A stretch of DNA of 18,285 bases. It comes from JADHUC01 sp964617665. GTDB lineage: Bacteria; Planctomycetota; Planctomycetia; Pirellulales; Pirellulaceae. Position numbers and translations under genes: made by a program. The DNA lies in contig CAZUAH010000274.1 in assembly GCA_964617665.1 (NCBI GenBank), positions 1-18,285 of the forward strand, given 5' to 3'. Within the stretch, counting starts at the first letter, position 1, and each line of letters starts with the position of its first letter. Shown here in pieces: positions 8,470-14,957 of the stretch. Under the pieces are notes generated by a model, which had not been told where the DNA came from, ran no database searches, and was given only the letters and a program-made list of their open reading frames with translations.

Positions 8470-9044
8470 TATTTCTCTCTTATAAGCTTGTACGCAATAA
8501 AGGCACCGCTGCCAAGAAGCGCAATACCAAGTATCGCACGAAGCGTACTACTGGAGTGTTTTAGCATCTTCGCGCCACTTGTAAACTTACCAGGATCGAG
8601 TTTTACGCGAGCACTACCACGCCCGCGCCACACCTCAAAGTGCAAATGGCGAATGTCGCCCTTAACGGCAGGACTATCCCCCATAATACCAAGCTGTTGG
8701 CCTGTCTTTACTTTTTGCCCCTTCTTAACGTCAACACGCGCAAGGTGTGAGTAGAACGTCCGATAGTTACTCCCGTGATCAATGATAACCTGACCGCCTT
8801 GCCCCGCAGTATATGCAGCTTCCACAGTACCCGCGCTAGTCGCTAAAATAGGCGTCCCGGCAGGCGCAGCAAAACTTCTGGACGTAAAAGGCAGCTTTGA
8901 TTGCGGTTCAGACGGTAAGCGTCTAAAAACGAAGTCTGAACCATAATGCGCGTACGCGCTACCGGCAGGATTGAACGGATTTGATATGACCGGCTTACGA
9001 TTTGTAGGAATTATCGGAACCGGCCAAACGTGGATAGGAAACAT
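8469..9044 (-). CDS. M23 (LytM-type) zinc endopeptidase with C-terminal membrane anchor
   Basis: 191 aa. The M23 metallopeptidase motifs are complete: HYGSD (33-37, with zinc ligands H33 and D37) and HLHFEV (133-138, with H133 and H135). Between them are APAGTPILATSAGTVEAA (60-77), VIIDHG (86-91), YSHL (98-101) and the KKGQKVKTGQQLG turn typical of the family. M23 enzymes cut peptide cross-bridges of peptidoglycan; in phages they serve cell entry or lysis. There is no N-terminal signal peptide. A hydrophobic helix at about 168-186 near the C terminus looks like a tail anchor. GGAG with a 7-nt spacer precedes the ATG. It follows a 77-nt gap, the largest in the window, so a new transcript may start here. 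Its 3' end is partly duplicated at 6345-6385. Confidence 0.93.
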   Translation of the reverse strand: MFPIHVWPVPIIPTNRKPVISNPFNPAGSAYAHYGSDFVFRRLPSEPQSKLPFTSRSFAAPAGTPILATSAGTVEAAYTAGQGGQVIIDHGSNYRTFYSHLARVDVKKGQKVKTGQQLGIMGDSPAVKGDIRHLHFEVWRGRGSARVKLDPGKFTSGAKMLKHSSSTLRAILGIALLGSGAFIAYKLIREK

Positions 9045-9121
9045 ACAGGGGCTCCAGGGCGAGGGTGTCTACTACTATACAATACCCCGAAACCATACAG
9101 AAAATCCAATTTTCGCGGGTA
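9045..9121 (-). promoter_or_regulatory. 77-nt intergenic gap before the M23 gene: ribosome binding site and weak promoter candidate
   Basis: This is the only spacer longer than 50 nt. It holds a clear GGAG (9052-9055) 7 nt before the ATG. Reading the minus strand there is a TTGGAT (9109-9104) and, 19 nt on, TATTGT/TATAGT (9084-9074), which could be a poor sigma70-like promoter with an overlong spacer. The ribosome binding site is convincing; the promoter is a guess. Confidence 0.3.
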
Positions 9122-9601
9122 TTAATTTGGATCTTCTTCCTCAAGAAGAAAGCTCAATAAAATCATACGGTTTTGCATGATTCGACCAACTTCTGTCTTG
9201 AGGATTTCAGTCCGCGCCTTATCCCGCGCCGCAACCACTTTTGCGCGCCCTTCTTCATCTAAATCTTCGTTTTTAATGAGGCTGTCAACAACTGAACCAA
9301 TAGAAGGAAAAAACGTGTCTTTCATCTTAACGTAGCGTTCTTGTAGAATAGGCAACGAAAGCTCGTCCATTGCACCCTCAAAGGGAAGTAGCGGTACAAA
9401 CATCTGTACGCCATAACGTTCATAAACGAAAGCTATACCATCTCCAGAAAACAAAAGCTGGCGGCCTTCAATCAAACCCTGACTGATCGTTGCAAGAATA
9501 AACTCTTCTACCGCAACGGAAAGCAACGCGTTATCTGAGATATCAGACGCAGCTTTCTTTTCTTCTGTCTTGTCTTTACCAATAATCGGAATGTCACTCA
9601 C
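9122..9601 (-). CDS. Unknown 159-aa protein, GTG start
   Basis: The frame starts with GTG at 9601, one base after the TGA stop of the preceding glycosyltransferase; no in-frame ATG is available upstream. I do not recognise the family. The protein is mostly helical, with a charged N terminus (about 1-22), a hydrophobic stretch LLSVAVEEFILATISQG (26-42), a short beta-like part GDGIAFVYERYGVQMFVPLL (53-72) and a long charged helix (about 110-150) ending EEEDPN. No signal peptide or catalytic motif is visible. Its place directly before the M23 peptidase would fit a structural or lysis-associated accessory protein, but that is inference from position only. Confidence 0.75.
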   Translation of the reverse strand: MSDIPIIGKDKTEEKKAASDISDNALLSVAVEEFILATISQGLIEGRQLLFSGDGIAFVYERYGVQMFVPLLPFEGAMDELSLPILQERYVKMKDTFFPSIGSVVDSLIKNEDLDEEGRAKVVAARDKARTEILKTEVGRIMQNRMILLSFLLEEEDPN

Positions 9602-9602
9602 T

Positions 9603-10835
9603 TCAGCCTCCTAAACCACGAAAGTAATCGCGAAGTTGTTCTGTTGTGTGTTCCCACCGCAAACCGTCAAGATCGTCAGCACGGTTAATTCTCTCGTCCT
9701 TCCTGTACAAATAACAACCGTTTAACATATCACCTATAAAGATTTCGATATCAGGTGTGACAATGGGCGCTACACCGTGTTCAATTCCCTGCACCTTTAT
9801 AGGACCGTATTCTCTTCTATCCTTAATTACCGTATTTAAATACCCCCGCTTACGAAAACCCCTACTGCCTGTAACATCCGTGTAGAAAACAGGCAATCCT
9901 GCCATATACGCTTCCAAAGGACAAAGCCCGAATGCCTCCGCACGCGACGGTTGAATCAGTACGTTACCTTTCTCCCTGTAGTACTTCAACATCTCTTCGG
10001 GCGGCATAGGATCTTCAGACACGTCAAAGCGCACAACTTCGCGGTTGGCAAATGAATTTACTTCCTCTGCAAGTCGCTCTACAATGTGTTTGCCGTAGGT
10101 CACAACGTCAACTAACTTAGGCGTACGTATTAGAAGCTCTAAAGTAGATAAAGAATCTTTTTGTTTCTCCGTCAACGACGGTGAAACAAAAAACTCCCTT
10201 AGAACTCTTAGGAGATCGACGGTACCTTTGCGGTGCGGAAAGTCCCTTGCACCTGTTATGTGCAAGAGTTTGAAACCCTCAGAGAAGTCAGGAGTAAAAG
10301 GCTCTTCTTGCGCATCGAAGTAAACGTCGTCTATTCCATGCGGAACAACGTCAATAGGTACATCAAAACTGTCTGCATCATAACACGCTGCTGAGTTCTC
10401 GAAAGCGCGTTCAACAAACTTACTCGGTACAAATATGTGATCGTAATCATATAGCGCTTGTACCCACGATTTCGGTATTGTCGCAGATTCCGCGATTAGA
10501 TAACCAACGAAGGTGCCGACTTTTGTATCATGACACAGCTTGCGGTAGAGCGCAGAACCGACCGGAGAGTAGCCGTAGAACAGCACAGCATCCATTTTCT
10601 TGGGGTAGCCGTCAAAGCCTGTCCAACCTTTCCCCGCCCCCTCCCCAAATATAGAGGAATTAGACAGTTCGAAGTTGAAGTCGCCGTATACTGTAGGTGC
10701 ATTGTAGGTATTTACATAGTAGAGATCATATACATCTTGCAAAGATTGTAATCCTTGCAGCAAGCCTTTGCCAACAGAACCAGAAGAGCGGTAAGTATCA
10801 AACTGCGCGAAGACATATAGGCGTTTCTTACTCAT
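9603..10835 (-). CDS. GT-B fold glycosyltransferase (GT4-like)
   Basis: 410 aa, the usual length for GT4. The C-terminal Rossmann half is clear: VVPHGID (163-169), LLHITGARDFPHRKG (190-204) with the basic RKG donor-phosphate site, and PSRAEAFGLCPLEAYMAGLP (296-315) with the E300-x7-E308 retaining-glycosyltransferase motif. The N-terminal acceptor half (1-150) is poorly conserved, as is common. It is expected to transfer a sugar from a nucleotide-sugar onto a glycan, in the cytoplasm. It starts inside the RT stop region (8-nt ATGAGTAA overlap), so the two genes are translationally coupled. Residues 64-70 (GEGAGKG) are coded by one copy of a 21-nt G-rich repeat, making a G-run cluster on the mRNA. 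Sugar specificity cannot be told. Confidence 0.9.
   Translation of the reverse strand: MSKKRLYVFAQFDTYRSSGSVGKGLLQGLQSLQDVYDLYYVNTYNAPTVYGDFNFELSNSSIFGEGAGKGWTGFDGYPKKMDAVLFYGYSPVGSALYRKLCHDTKVGTFVGYLIAESATIPKSWVQALYDYDHIFVPSKFVERAFENSAACYDADSFDVPIDVVPHGIDDVYFDAQEEPFTPDFSEGFKLLHITGARDFPHRKGTVDLLRVLREFFVSPSLTEKQKDSLSTLELLIRTPKLVDVVTYGKHIVERLAEEVNSFANREVVRFDVSEDPMPPEEMLKYYREKGNVLIQPSRAEAFGLCPLEAYMAGLPVFYTDVTGSRGFRKRGYLNTVIKDRREYGPIKVQGIEHGVAPIVTPDIEIFIGDMLNGCYLYRKDERINRADDLDGLRWEHTTEQLRDYFRGLGG
10626..10646 (-). repeat. G-rich 21-nt repeat, copy A (G-rich on minus strand)
   Basis: The minus strand has G4-A-G5-C-G4-AAA-GG-T. An exact copy in opposite orientation occurs at 13181-13201. Four closely spaced G runs give two- or three-tetrad G-quadruplex potential. 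Here the G-rich strand is the coding strand of the GT-B glycosyltransferase, so its mRNA would carry the G runs. Confidence 0.9.
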
Positions 10836-11685
10836 CGGCTGGACCCTCTACATATTCTATATACGCTCTTCGACTTGTCACGTTTGGGTTATCATCTTTT
10901 TCATGGAGTACCAATTGACGGTACTCAAGTTGGTCTTTGAACTTTCTAGGAACTTCTAATCCGTCCCGCGTAACATGTATCCCTGTAATTTTTATGTCTT
11001 TTCGGGGATCGCCTGAGTACACTTTATGTAAAGTCAGGTTGTACTTAGAGAATACCTCATGTATCTGTTGTACAAATGCTTCAAGCTCGTAGGGGTCTAC
11101 TATACTTTTTGATGAAAGTGCTATATCATCAGCAAAACGTGAATAGACAAAATCTGTTTTCTTTGCGAGTGTAGAAATCAGGTTGTCTATCGGTTCCATT
11201 ATGACGTTTGAAAGTATAGGACTTGTTGGCGTCCCTTGCGGTAAGAAGATATTGTCACGTTCAAGATCTCTATAGAAACATAGAGCACGAAGCATTCTTA
11301 CAATTTCCCTGTCCCACCTATGCTTCTTGCACACAGCCTTGAAAAGTTGAAAGTGTAAAGAGTCGAAGAAGTTTTTCACGTCTGCTGTAATAAGCGTACT
11401 ACAACCGATATGGTTACTCGCGTGTGTTACAGCAGAACGCTTTCGCATAAAACCGTGCGCGGCCTTGTGTATTGGTAATTCATCCAGAATACCGTACACT
11501 AAGACCTTCTGTATTCTTTTAAGTTTGTTGTTTGGAATATGAAGGCTGCGGCCTTTCTCTGTGAAACGTCGCTTGTACTGCTGCTCAGGAAACCGCAGAA
11601 CGCGTTCTATGTGCTTCTCTGGAATATCGTTAAAGAAGGTCAAGTACTCTATAAAATCATTCATCGACCAGAGAAAAATGTCCAT
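10828..11685 (-). CDS. Retron-like reverse transcriptase
   Basis: 285 aa with the retron/group II-type RT blocks: ITADVKNFFDSL (99-110, catalytic D102), FLPQGTPTSPILSN (147-160, with SP as in retron and group II RTs and not the SQ of DGR enzymes) and YSRFADDIALS (181-191, catalytic D186/D187). It keeps variants of the two retron hallmarks: THASNHIG (87-94) at the NAxxH site, with His replacing Asn, and ITG (233-235) at the VTG site, followed by a VPRKF segment. The thumb is short and ends soon after RRAYIEYV, so it is somewhat smaller than Ec86-type RTs (about 320 aa). It starts 3 nt after the methyltransferase stop and overlaps the next gene by 8 nt, so no normal upstream msr/msd fits unless it lies inside coding sequence. 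No fused effector domain. Confidence 0.9.
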   Translation of the reverse strand: MDIFLWSMNDFIEYLTFFNDIPEKHIERVLRFPEQQYKRRFTEKGRSLHIPNNKLKRIQKVLVYGILDELPIHKAAHGFMRKRSAVTHASNHIGCSTLITADVKNFFDSLHFQLFKAVCKKHRWDREIVRMLRALCFYRDLERDNIFLPQGTPTSPILSNVIMEPIDNLISTLAKKTDFVYSRFADDIALSSKSIVDPYELEAFVQQIHEVFSKYNLTLHKVYSGDPRKDIKITGIHVTRDGLEVPRKFKDQLEYRQLVLHEKDDNPNVTSRRAYIEYVEGPADE

Positions 11686-11688
11686 TAC

Positions 11689-12390
11689 TCACCGAATAGC
11701 AAAGGCAGAATAGCCAACAAACCGCAATGTCACTCCGTAATTTTTACAGAACTTCTTTAATGCTGTCCTTACACCTTCTCGCGCTTCCTTATCTGCACTA
11801 AAGTAGTCGTCCCAAAGAATGATACCGCCTGGTTCTAAAAGGTTTGTCCAAATATATACGCTATCACTAAATGCAGTCGATGCGCTGTGATCCCCATCAA
11901 CATAAGCAAAATTAAAGTGTCCTTTCGGGAAAGTTTGGAGTGCATTGTCGCTTCGACTCGTAACCAGTTTATGCTGACGAGATTTACCTGTCAGCGTAAT
12001 ATTTTTCTCAGCGCGGTTCTTTAACTCAATCCACGAAGGACCGTTCATACCGTCGTACCAATCTATAGAAGTTAAACAATCTTTGCCTGTGAGGCAAAGA
12101 TTGTTTAATATCCACACACTTGACATACCTTCATAGCAACCGATTTCTAAAGCGCGGAGGTCGCCGCTCAGTGTGTATCGCCACGGAATGAGGTACTTCT
12201 GCCACCAATCGTGGTGACACATAAACCAGCGTACAGAGAACTCGAAAGAATCGCCTAGTGATTCTTTAGAAAGTTTAGGCGGAATAGGTTGTGACGCCCC
12301 TGTACCCGCCCACCTATATGCCCACTGTTCACGAAGCGCTGCTTTCTCTTCTTCCGTTTTTGGTATACTTAAAAGCTTTGGATTACTCAT
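11689..12390 (-). CDS. Class I SAM methyltransferase (Methyltransf_24-like)
   Basis: 233 aa. Motif I is LEIGCYEGMSS (81-91), followed by LTSIDWYDG (106-114) with the ribose-binding acid D110, then SDNALQTFP (147-155), FAYVDGDHS (161-169) and EPGGIILWDDY (186-196). YVDGDH and PGG..W.DY are typical of the Methyltransf_24 group often found in O-antigen, capsule and methoxy-sugar clusters. Likely role (inference): O-methylation of a glycan residue. It overlaps the preceding sulfotransferase by 8 nt (ATGAGTAA). Codons for residues 94-107 form a perfect 17-bp hairpin on the nucleic acid level, in a stretch that is not part of a catalytic motif. Confidence 0.9.
   Translation of the reverse strand: MSNPKLLSIPKTEEEKAALREQWAYRWAGTGASQPIPPKLSKESLGDSFEFSVRWFMCHHDWWQKYLIPWRYTLSGDLRALEIGCYEGMSSVWILNNLCLTGKDCLTSIDWYDGMNGPSWIELKNRAEKNITLTGKSRQHKLVTSRSDNALQTFPKGHFNFAYVDGDHSASTAFSDSVYIWTNLLEPGGIILWDDYFSADKEAREGVRTALKKFCKNYGVTLRFVGYSAFAIR
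12072..12108. repeat. Perfect 17-bp inverted repeat with 3-nt loop
   Basis: The arms are TTAAACAATCTTTGCCT (12072-12088) and its exact reverse complement (12092-12108), with loop GTG on the plus strand (CAC in the transcript). There is no poly-U tract after it, so it is not a typical terminator. It lies within the methyltransferase frame, 386 nt before the RT start. A chance perfect stem of this length in 18 kb is very unlikely. Confidence 0.97.
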
Positions 12391-12967
12391 CTGTCAATTC
12401 CCTACTAAACGCTAATAGTTCTACGTCGTACTTCTCTAATTCGTGTAACTCTTCTAATTGTGCGATACACATATTATGGTCTTCTTTCAAACTCGCATTC
12501 GCTACCTTTAATTTAGGATACTCAGACCAACCAAGTAGCTCAGATAAACACTTGATAGATTGCTCCCACGCTATCGTATAGCCAACAAAAAAGAATTTCT
12601 CTAAATTCCTCTTCGCCATATCCAAATGCTTTTGTGTTACAGGCTCTTTACTGTTATCAATTCCCGCAACCATAGCAGTTTGTGCGTTCTTGATATTCGG
12701 GTGGTAATCTGTCTTGTAGTATTCAATCGGTGTGTGTATTTCAGAGATAGGACCGTAGATGTGTGATTTGTGTGGTCGCATTCTCATAAACCGCCACATA
12801 GAAATCACACGGCTAACAGGATCGCGTAGAAAGGTAACGTACTGTAGATCTGCCTCACCGCCATAAGGCGCGTGAGACATGACTACATTCTCTTTGCCGT
12901 AGACGTGGCACAAGAGGTTTCTAAAGGACGTACCACCTGTCCTTGGTATATGCAGGAAACGGAGCAT
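12383..12967 (-). CDS. Sulfotransferase-like protein, small (194 aa)
   Basis: The PAPS-binding 5' loop is LHIPRTGGTSFRNLL (5-19) and the 3'-phosphate motif is YVTFLRDPVSRVISMW (43-58), the pair that defines the sulfotransferase family 2/Gal-3-O type. It then has FFVGYTIAWEQSI, another recurrent family segment. It would move sulfate from PAPS to a glycan hydroxyl, in the cytoplasm or on a lipid-linked glycan. It is a compact version of the family (usual 220-300 aa). It starts 14 nt after the preceding glycosyltransferase and overlaps the next methyltransferase by 8 nt. No strong ribosome binding site precedes the ATG. Substrate unknown. Confidence 0.88.
   Translation of the reverse strand: MLRFLHIPRTGGTSFRNLLCHVYGKENVVMSHAPYGGEADLQYVTFLRDPVSRVISMWRFMRMRPHKSHIYGPISEIHTPIEYYKTDYHPNIKNAQTAMVAGIDNSKEPVTQKHLDMAKRNLEKFFFVGYTIAWEQSIKCLSELLGWSEYPKLKVANASLKEDHNMCIAQLEELHELEKYDVELLAFSRELTDE
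12843..12887. repeat. Imperfect hairpin, about 16 bp
   Basis: Inner arms CTCAC+CGCC (12854-12862) and GGCG-C-GTGAG (12867-12876) pair with one bulged C around loop ATAA. TG/CA continues after one mismatch, then TGTAG (12843-12847) pairs with CTACA (12883-12887) across a 3-nt internal loop. It lies in the sulfotransferase coding sequence. Confidence 0.75.
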
Positions 12968-12981
12968 TGTGTAAAAGAAGA

Positions 12982-14079
12982 CTACAAAGTGTCTTCGCGT
13001 TTCATCAAATCTGTACTACCCATCTGCCGCATACATAAGTTGTAAAGGAAAACGCCCCCATGAAAGAAAAACCGCCCTTTGTCCCATGGCCTCATCTGAT
13101 ATTTCTGGACAAGAGGTACGAGCCTGTCCCGTACCTCTGTCCAAGAAATATTGTTTGTGTTAGCGAAAACGCTATACATGGGGGAGGGGGCGGGGAAAGG
13201 TCTGTGTCTGATAGTACCGAATCCACGCAGCCGCCGATGCTTGTATTTGATAACAAGCTTTGCTACCGGGATATCTGGGGTAGCAAGGTTCAAGCTGCGG
13301 ATATATTCGTCGCGGGCCTCTACTCCGTGCGGCAATAAGAGATCTTCCCCTCCGTGAAGATCAATTGCCGGGAATAGCGCACCGAGACGGTCGGCGTATA
13401 CGTTCTGTCCTACATAAATTGACTTACCGCTGTTCTGACGCTTGTAGGTAGCGTCTGCGTCTGCGTCACCACCTGTCCAGTGGTGGGCGATCTTAATATC
13501 GGGACGGGGAATTAGACAATTCCACAGCGCGGACGCCTGTGTGATGTCGTTGTCCTCGCTCAGACCTACAAATTCTGGATAGATGAAGTAGCCCATCTGC
13601 TCCATGTAGGCGCGAGTCATAATCGCCATGACCTGTAAACCGTCGCCGTGATACTCACCCTCTAAATCGTGAGGGGAGGACACACCAAGGACAGCAGGCT
13701 TGTCGAGGGCTTTTGTACCCCCGAAGCCGTCTACGATCTGTCGATCCCAATTCGGCGGCGGTAAGAAGTCGTCTGATAACTGAATAAGGATCTTGGAAGC
13801 GGGGTTGCTGTTTACCGTCCCTCTATTCCAGCCACCAACAGCAGTACAAGGACAGCCATAGCAATCTCGTACATAAGGTCTTTGTACGAGTTTTCTTGTC
13901 GCTTCGTTGGTTTCTTTTCTAATATCCGTGTCTTCAAGTTTAACATCAATCGCATGGGACAGGATATGCTCGTAAGCGTAGTCGCCGCTCCAGTTTTCAT
14001 GCCAGAGGTCGACGCTTGTAGTCATTAATTCGGGGCGTTCCCGAGTGGCGTGGCAGAGACTTATTAACGGTTTATTCAT
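12982..14079 (-). CDS. GT-A type glycosyltransferase (GT2-like)
   Basis: 365 aa. It begins PLISLCHATRERP, as GT2 enzymes with a nucleotide-binding first strand do. It has the metal-binding DD in ILIQLSDDFLPPPNWD (97-112) and the catalytic-region acidic pair in VGLSEDNDIT (171-180), then HHWTGGDADADA (199-210). A Cys cluster DCYGCPC (72-78) between strand 3 and the DD motif is unusual and might bind metal. The start overlaps the preceding stop by one base (TAATG). The second half of the gene holds an unusual concentration of inverted repeats and copy B of the G-rich 21-mer, coding here for PFPAPSP. Likely role (inference): sugar transfer in glycan decoration together with its sulfotransferase and methyltransferase neighbours. 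Confidence 0.82.
   Translation of the reverse strand: MNKPLISLCHATRERPELMTTSVDLWHENWSGDYAYEHILSHAIDVKLEDTDIRKETNEATRKLVQRPYVRDCYGCPCTAVGGWNRGTVNSNPASKILIQLSDDFLPPPNWDRQIVDGFGGTKALDKPAVLGVSSPHDLEGEYHGDGLQVMAIMTRAYMEQMGYFIYPEFVGLSEDNDITQASALWNCLIPRPDIKIAHHWTGGDADADATYKRQNSGKSIYVGQNVYADRLGALFPAIDLHGGEDLLLPHGVEARDEYIRSLNLATPDIPVAKLVIKYKHRRLRGFGTIRHRPFPAPSPMYSVFANTNNISWTEVRDRLVPLVQKYQMRPWDKGRFFFHGGVFLYNLCMRQMGSTDLMKREDTL
13099..13151. repeat. 21-bp inverted repeat with two single-base bulges and 9-nt loop
   Basis: Left arm ATATTTCT+GGACA+(A)+GAGGTACG (13099-13120) pairs with right arm CGTACCTC+TGTCC+(A)+AGAAATAT (13130-13151). The bulged bases are A13112 and A13143; the loop is 13121-13129. It lies within the GT-A glycosyltransferase coding sequence. 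Confidence 0.95.
13181..13201 (+). repeat. G-rich 21-nt repeat, copy B (G-rich on plus strand)
   Basis: Exact reverse-complement copy of 10626-10646, with one more G at 13180. Here the G-rich strand is the template strand of the GT-A gene, opposite to copy A. The two copies face each other about 2.5 kb apart and enclose the RT gene. A similar but degenerate stretch (one gap, one change) is at 17888-17902. Confidence 0.9.
13256..13290. repeat. Hairpin, 10 Watson-Crick plus 2 wobble pairs
   Basis: AGCTTTGCTACC (13256-13267) pairs with GGTAGCAAGGTT (13279-13290) with an 11-nt loop. In coding sequence of the GT-A glycosyltransferase. Confidence 0.8.
13330..13370. repeat. Two-part hairpin, 7 + 7 bp
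   Basis: Outer arms CGGCAAT (13330-13336) and ATTGCCG (13364-13370); inner arms GATCTTC (13341-13347) and GAAGATC (13356-13362); 4/1 internal loop and 8-nt terminal loop. In coding sequence. Confidence 0.85.
13866..13890. repeat. 8-bp perfect hairpin
   Basis: CTCGTACA (13866-13873) and TGTACGAG (13883-13890) with a 9-nt loop, in the first part of the GT-A glycosyltransferase gene. A stem of this size alone could occur by chance. Confidence 0.6.
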
Positions 14080-14957
14080 TATACAAACCTATTTACATAG
14101 CTTTCTGCGAGGACGATTGCTTCTTCGTCCTCGCCAATTCGTTCTTTGTACAATTCGACAGCGGCTTTCGCCCATAGATTCAGTTCGCCTGTGCCGTGCA
14201 TCTTGCCTCGGAGTGCGCCGATTACTTGCAGGGCCAGTTTGTGTAAAGCCTGAAGCTGTTCTGTTTCTGTTTTAACCGCGTCCGTGGTTCCAAGAGCTAC
14301 GGTTTTGTACAGCATTTCATCTTCAGAGACGTATTTCTTTAAGCCCTTTATATCTTCTTCTGTCAACTCCGGTTTGTTCTGTGACATGTTCTGTTTGGAG
14401 GGACAGAAGGGGATTGTATTCCAATTCAGCGTTTGTCTTAGAATGACAAGGCTTTTTTCCATCTGAGCCGTATCACCGACGAAGGTGAAGCCGCTGAGAT
14501 TCTGGAGGGCTTTTGCGAGTAGTGCAGGGCACGGTGCGCCAAGGGGCACGGTACGAGGATCGACGCCCGCAAGCATCTTGGTCATACCGTTTTCGCCCCA
14601 AGGCTCTACTTGCATATCGTAGAAGTCTACGACGTTCTTCGCTGCGAGTGCTTCTTTGTAGTGCCTGTGTGTATTGTGGGTGCGAATGTACCACCAATTT
14701 GACATCAGGCGTTTTATAGGCTCGCGTAGGAAGGTAATATACTTGAAGGGGCGCGTCAGCTTCTCATGCACGCCGAAGTGATGGTGCCCATACAGTACGT
14801 CGAACGTATCGAATGCGCCCTTTGGTGCAGTAGTGAAATTTGCTTGGTCGAATGGGTCGTAGATGTTATCCATACCGTAGTGCCGATTGAAGATGTTACG
14901 GACAGTAGTGCCCGCGCACTTTGGTATGTGAACAACTATGATAGTTGGCTCACGCAT
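14079..14957 (-). CDS. Sulfotransferase-like protein (292 aa)
   Basis: The 5'-phosphosulfate loop is VVHIPKCAGTTVRNIF (8-23), close to the HIPKTAGT motif of family 2 (HS2ST/chondroitin type) sulfotransferases. The 3'-phosphate motif is YITFLREPIKRLMSNWWY (73-90), and FTFVGDTAQMEKSL is the usual late segment. The catalytic-region histidines HHHFGVHE (58-65) fit the family pattern. The C-terminal 60 residues are a charged helical extension. It likely sulfates a glycan using PAPS. It overlaps the preceding gene by 8 nt (ATGCGTGA) and the next by 1 nt. A 15-nt palindrome (14933-14947) lies directly after the start codon. Substrate unknown. Confidence 0.88.
   Translation of the reverse strand: MREPTIIVVHIPKCAGTTVRNIFNRHYGMDNIYDPFDQANFTTAPKGAFDTFDVLYGHHHFGVHEKLTRPFKYITFLREPIKRLMSNWWYIRTHNTHRHYKEALAAKNVVDFYDMQVEPWGENGMTKMLAGVDPRTVPLGAPCPALLAKALQNLSGFTFVGDTAQMEKSLVILRQTLNWNTIPFCPSKQNMSQNKPELTEEDIKGLKKYVSEDEMLYKTVALGTTDAVKTETEQLQALHKLALQVIGALRGKMHGTGELNLWAKAAVELYKERIGEDEEAIVLAESYVNRFV
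14107..14134. repeat. 10-bp perfect hairpin
   Basis: GCGAGGACGA (14107-14116) and TCGTCCTCGC (14125-14134), 8-nt loop, GC-rich and stable. It lies in the last codons of the sulfotransferase (GEDEEAIVLAES), shortly before the start of the downstream glycosyltransferase. Confidence 0.9.
14933..14947. repeat. 15-nt palindrome just after the sulfotransferase start
   Basis: CAACTAT-G-ATAGTTG, beginning 10 nt from the ATG at 14957. In RNA it can form a 6-bp stem with a 3-nt loop. Confidence 0.7.

Noticed and set aside
8971..9180. Plus-strand 69-codon frame across the 77-nt gap
   Set aside because: Mostly antisense to two real genes; no start signal or known motif.
10739..10749. 11-nt match (GCAAAGATTGT) to an arm of the 17-bp hairpin
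   Set aside because: A match of this length to some part of the hairpin is reasonably likely by chance and it has no partner arm.
10828..11685. Diversity-generating retroelement
   Set aside because: The RT has the PTSP motif of retron/group II enzymes rather than the SQ of DGR RTs, and I saw no long direct template/variable repeat pair or C-type lectin target in the window.
12977..12996. GAAGAC...GTCTTC hairpin followed by TTTT as a terminator of the GT-A gene
   Set aside because: Only 6 bp, AT-rich, a U run of four, and the operon clearly continues; too weak to call.
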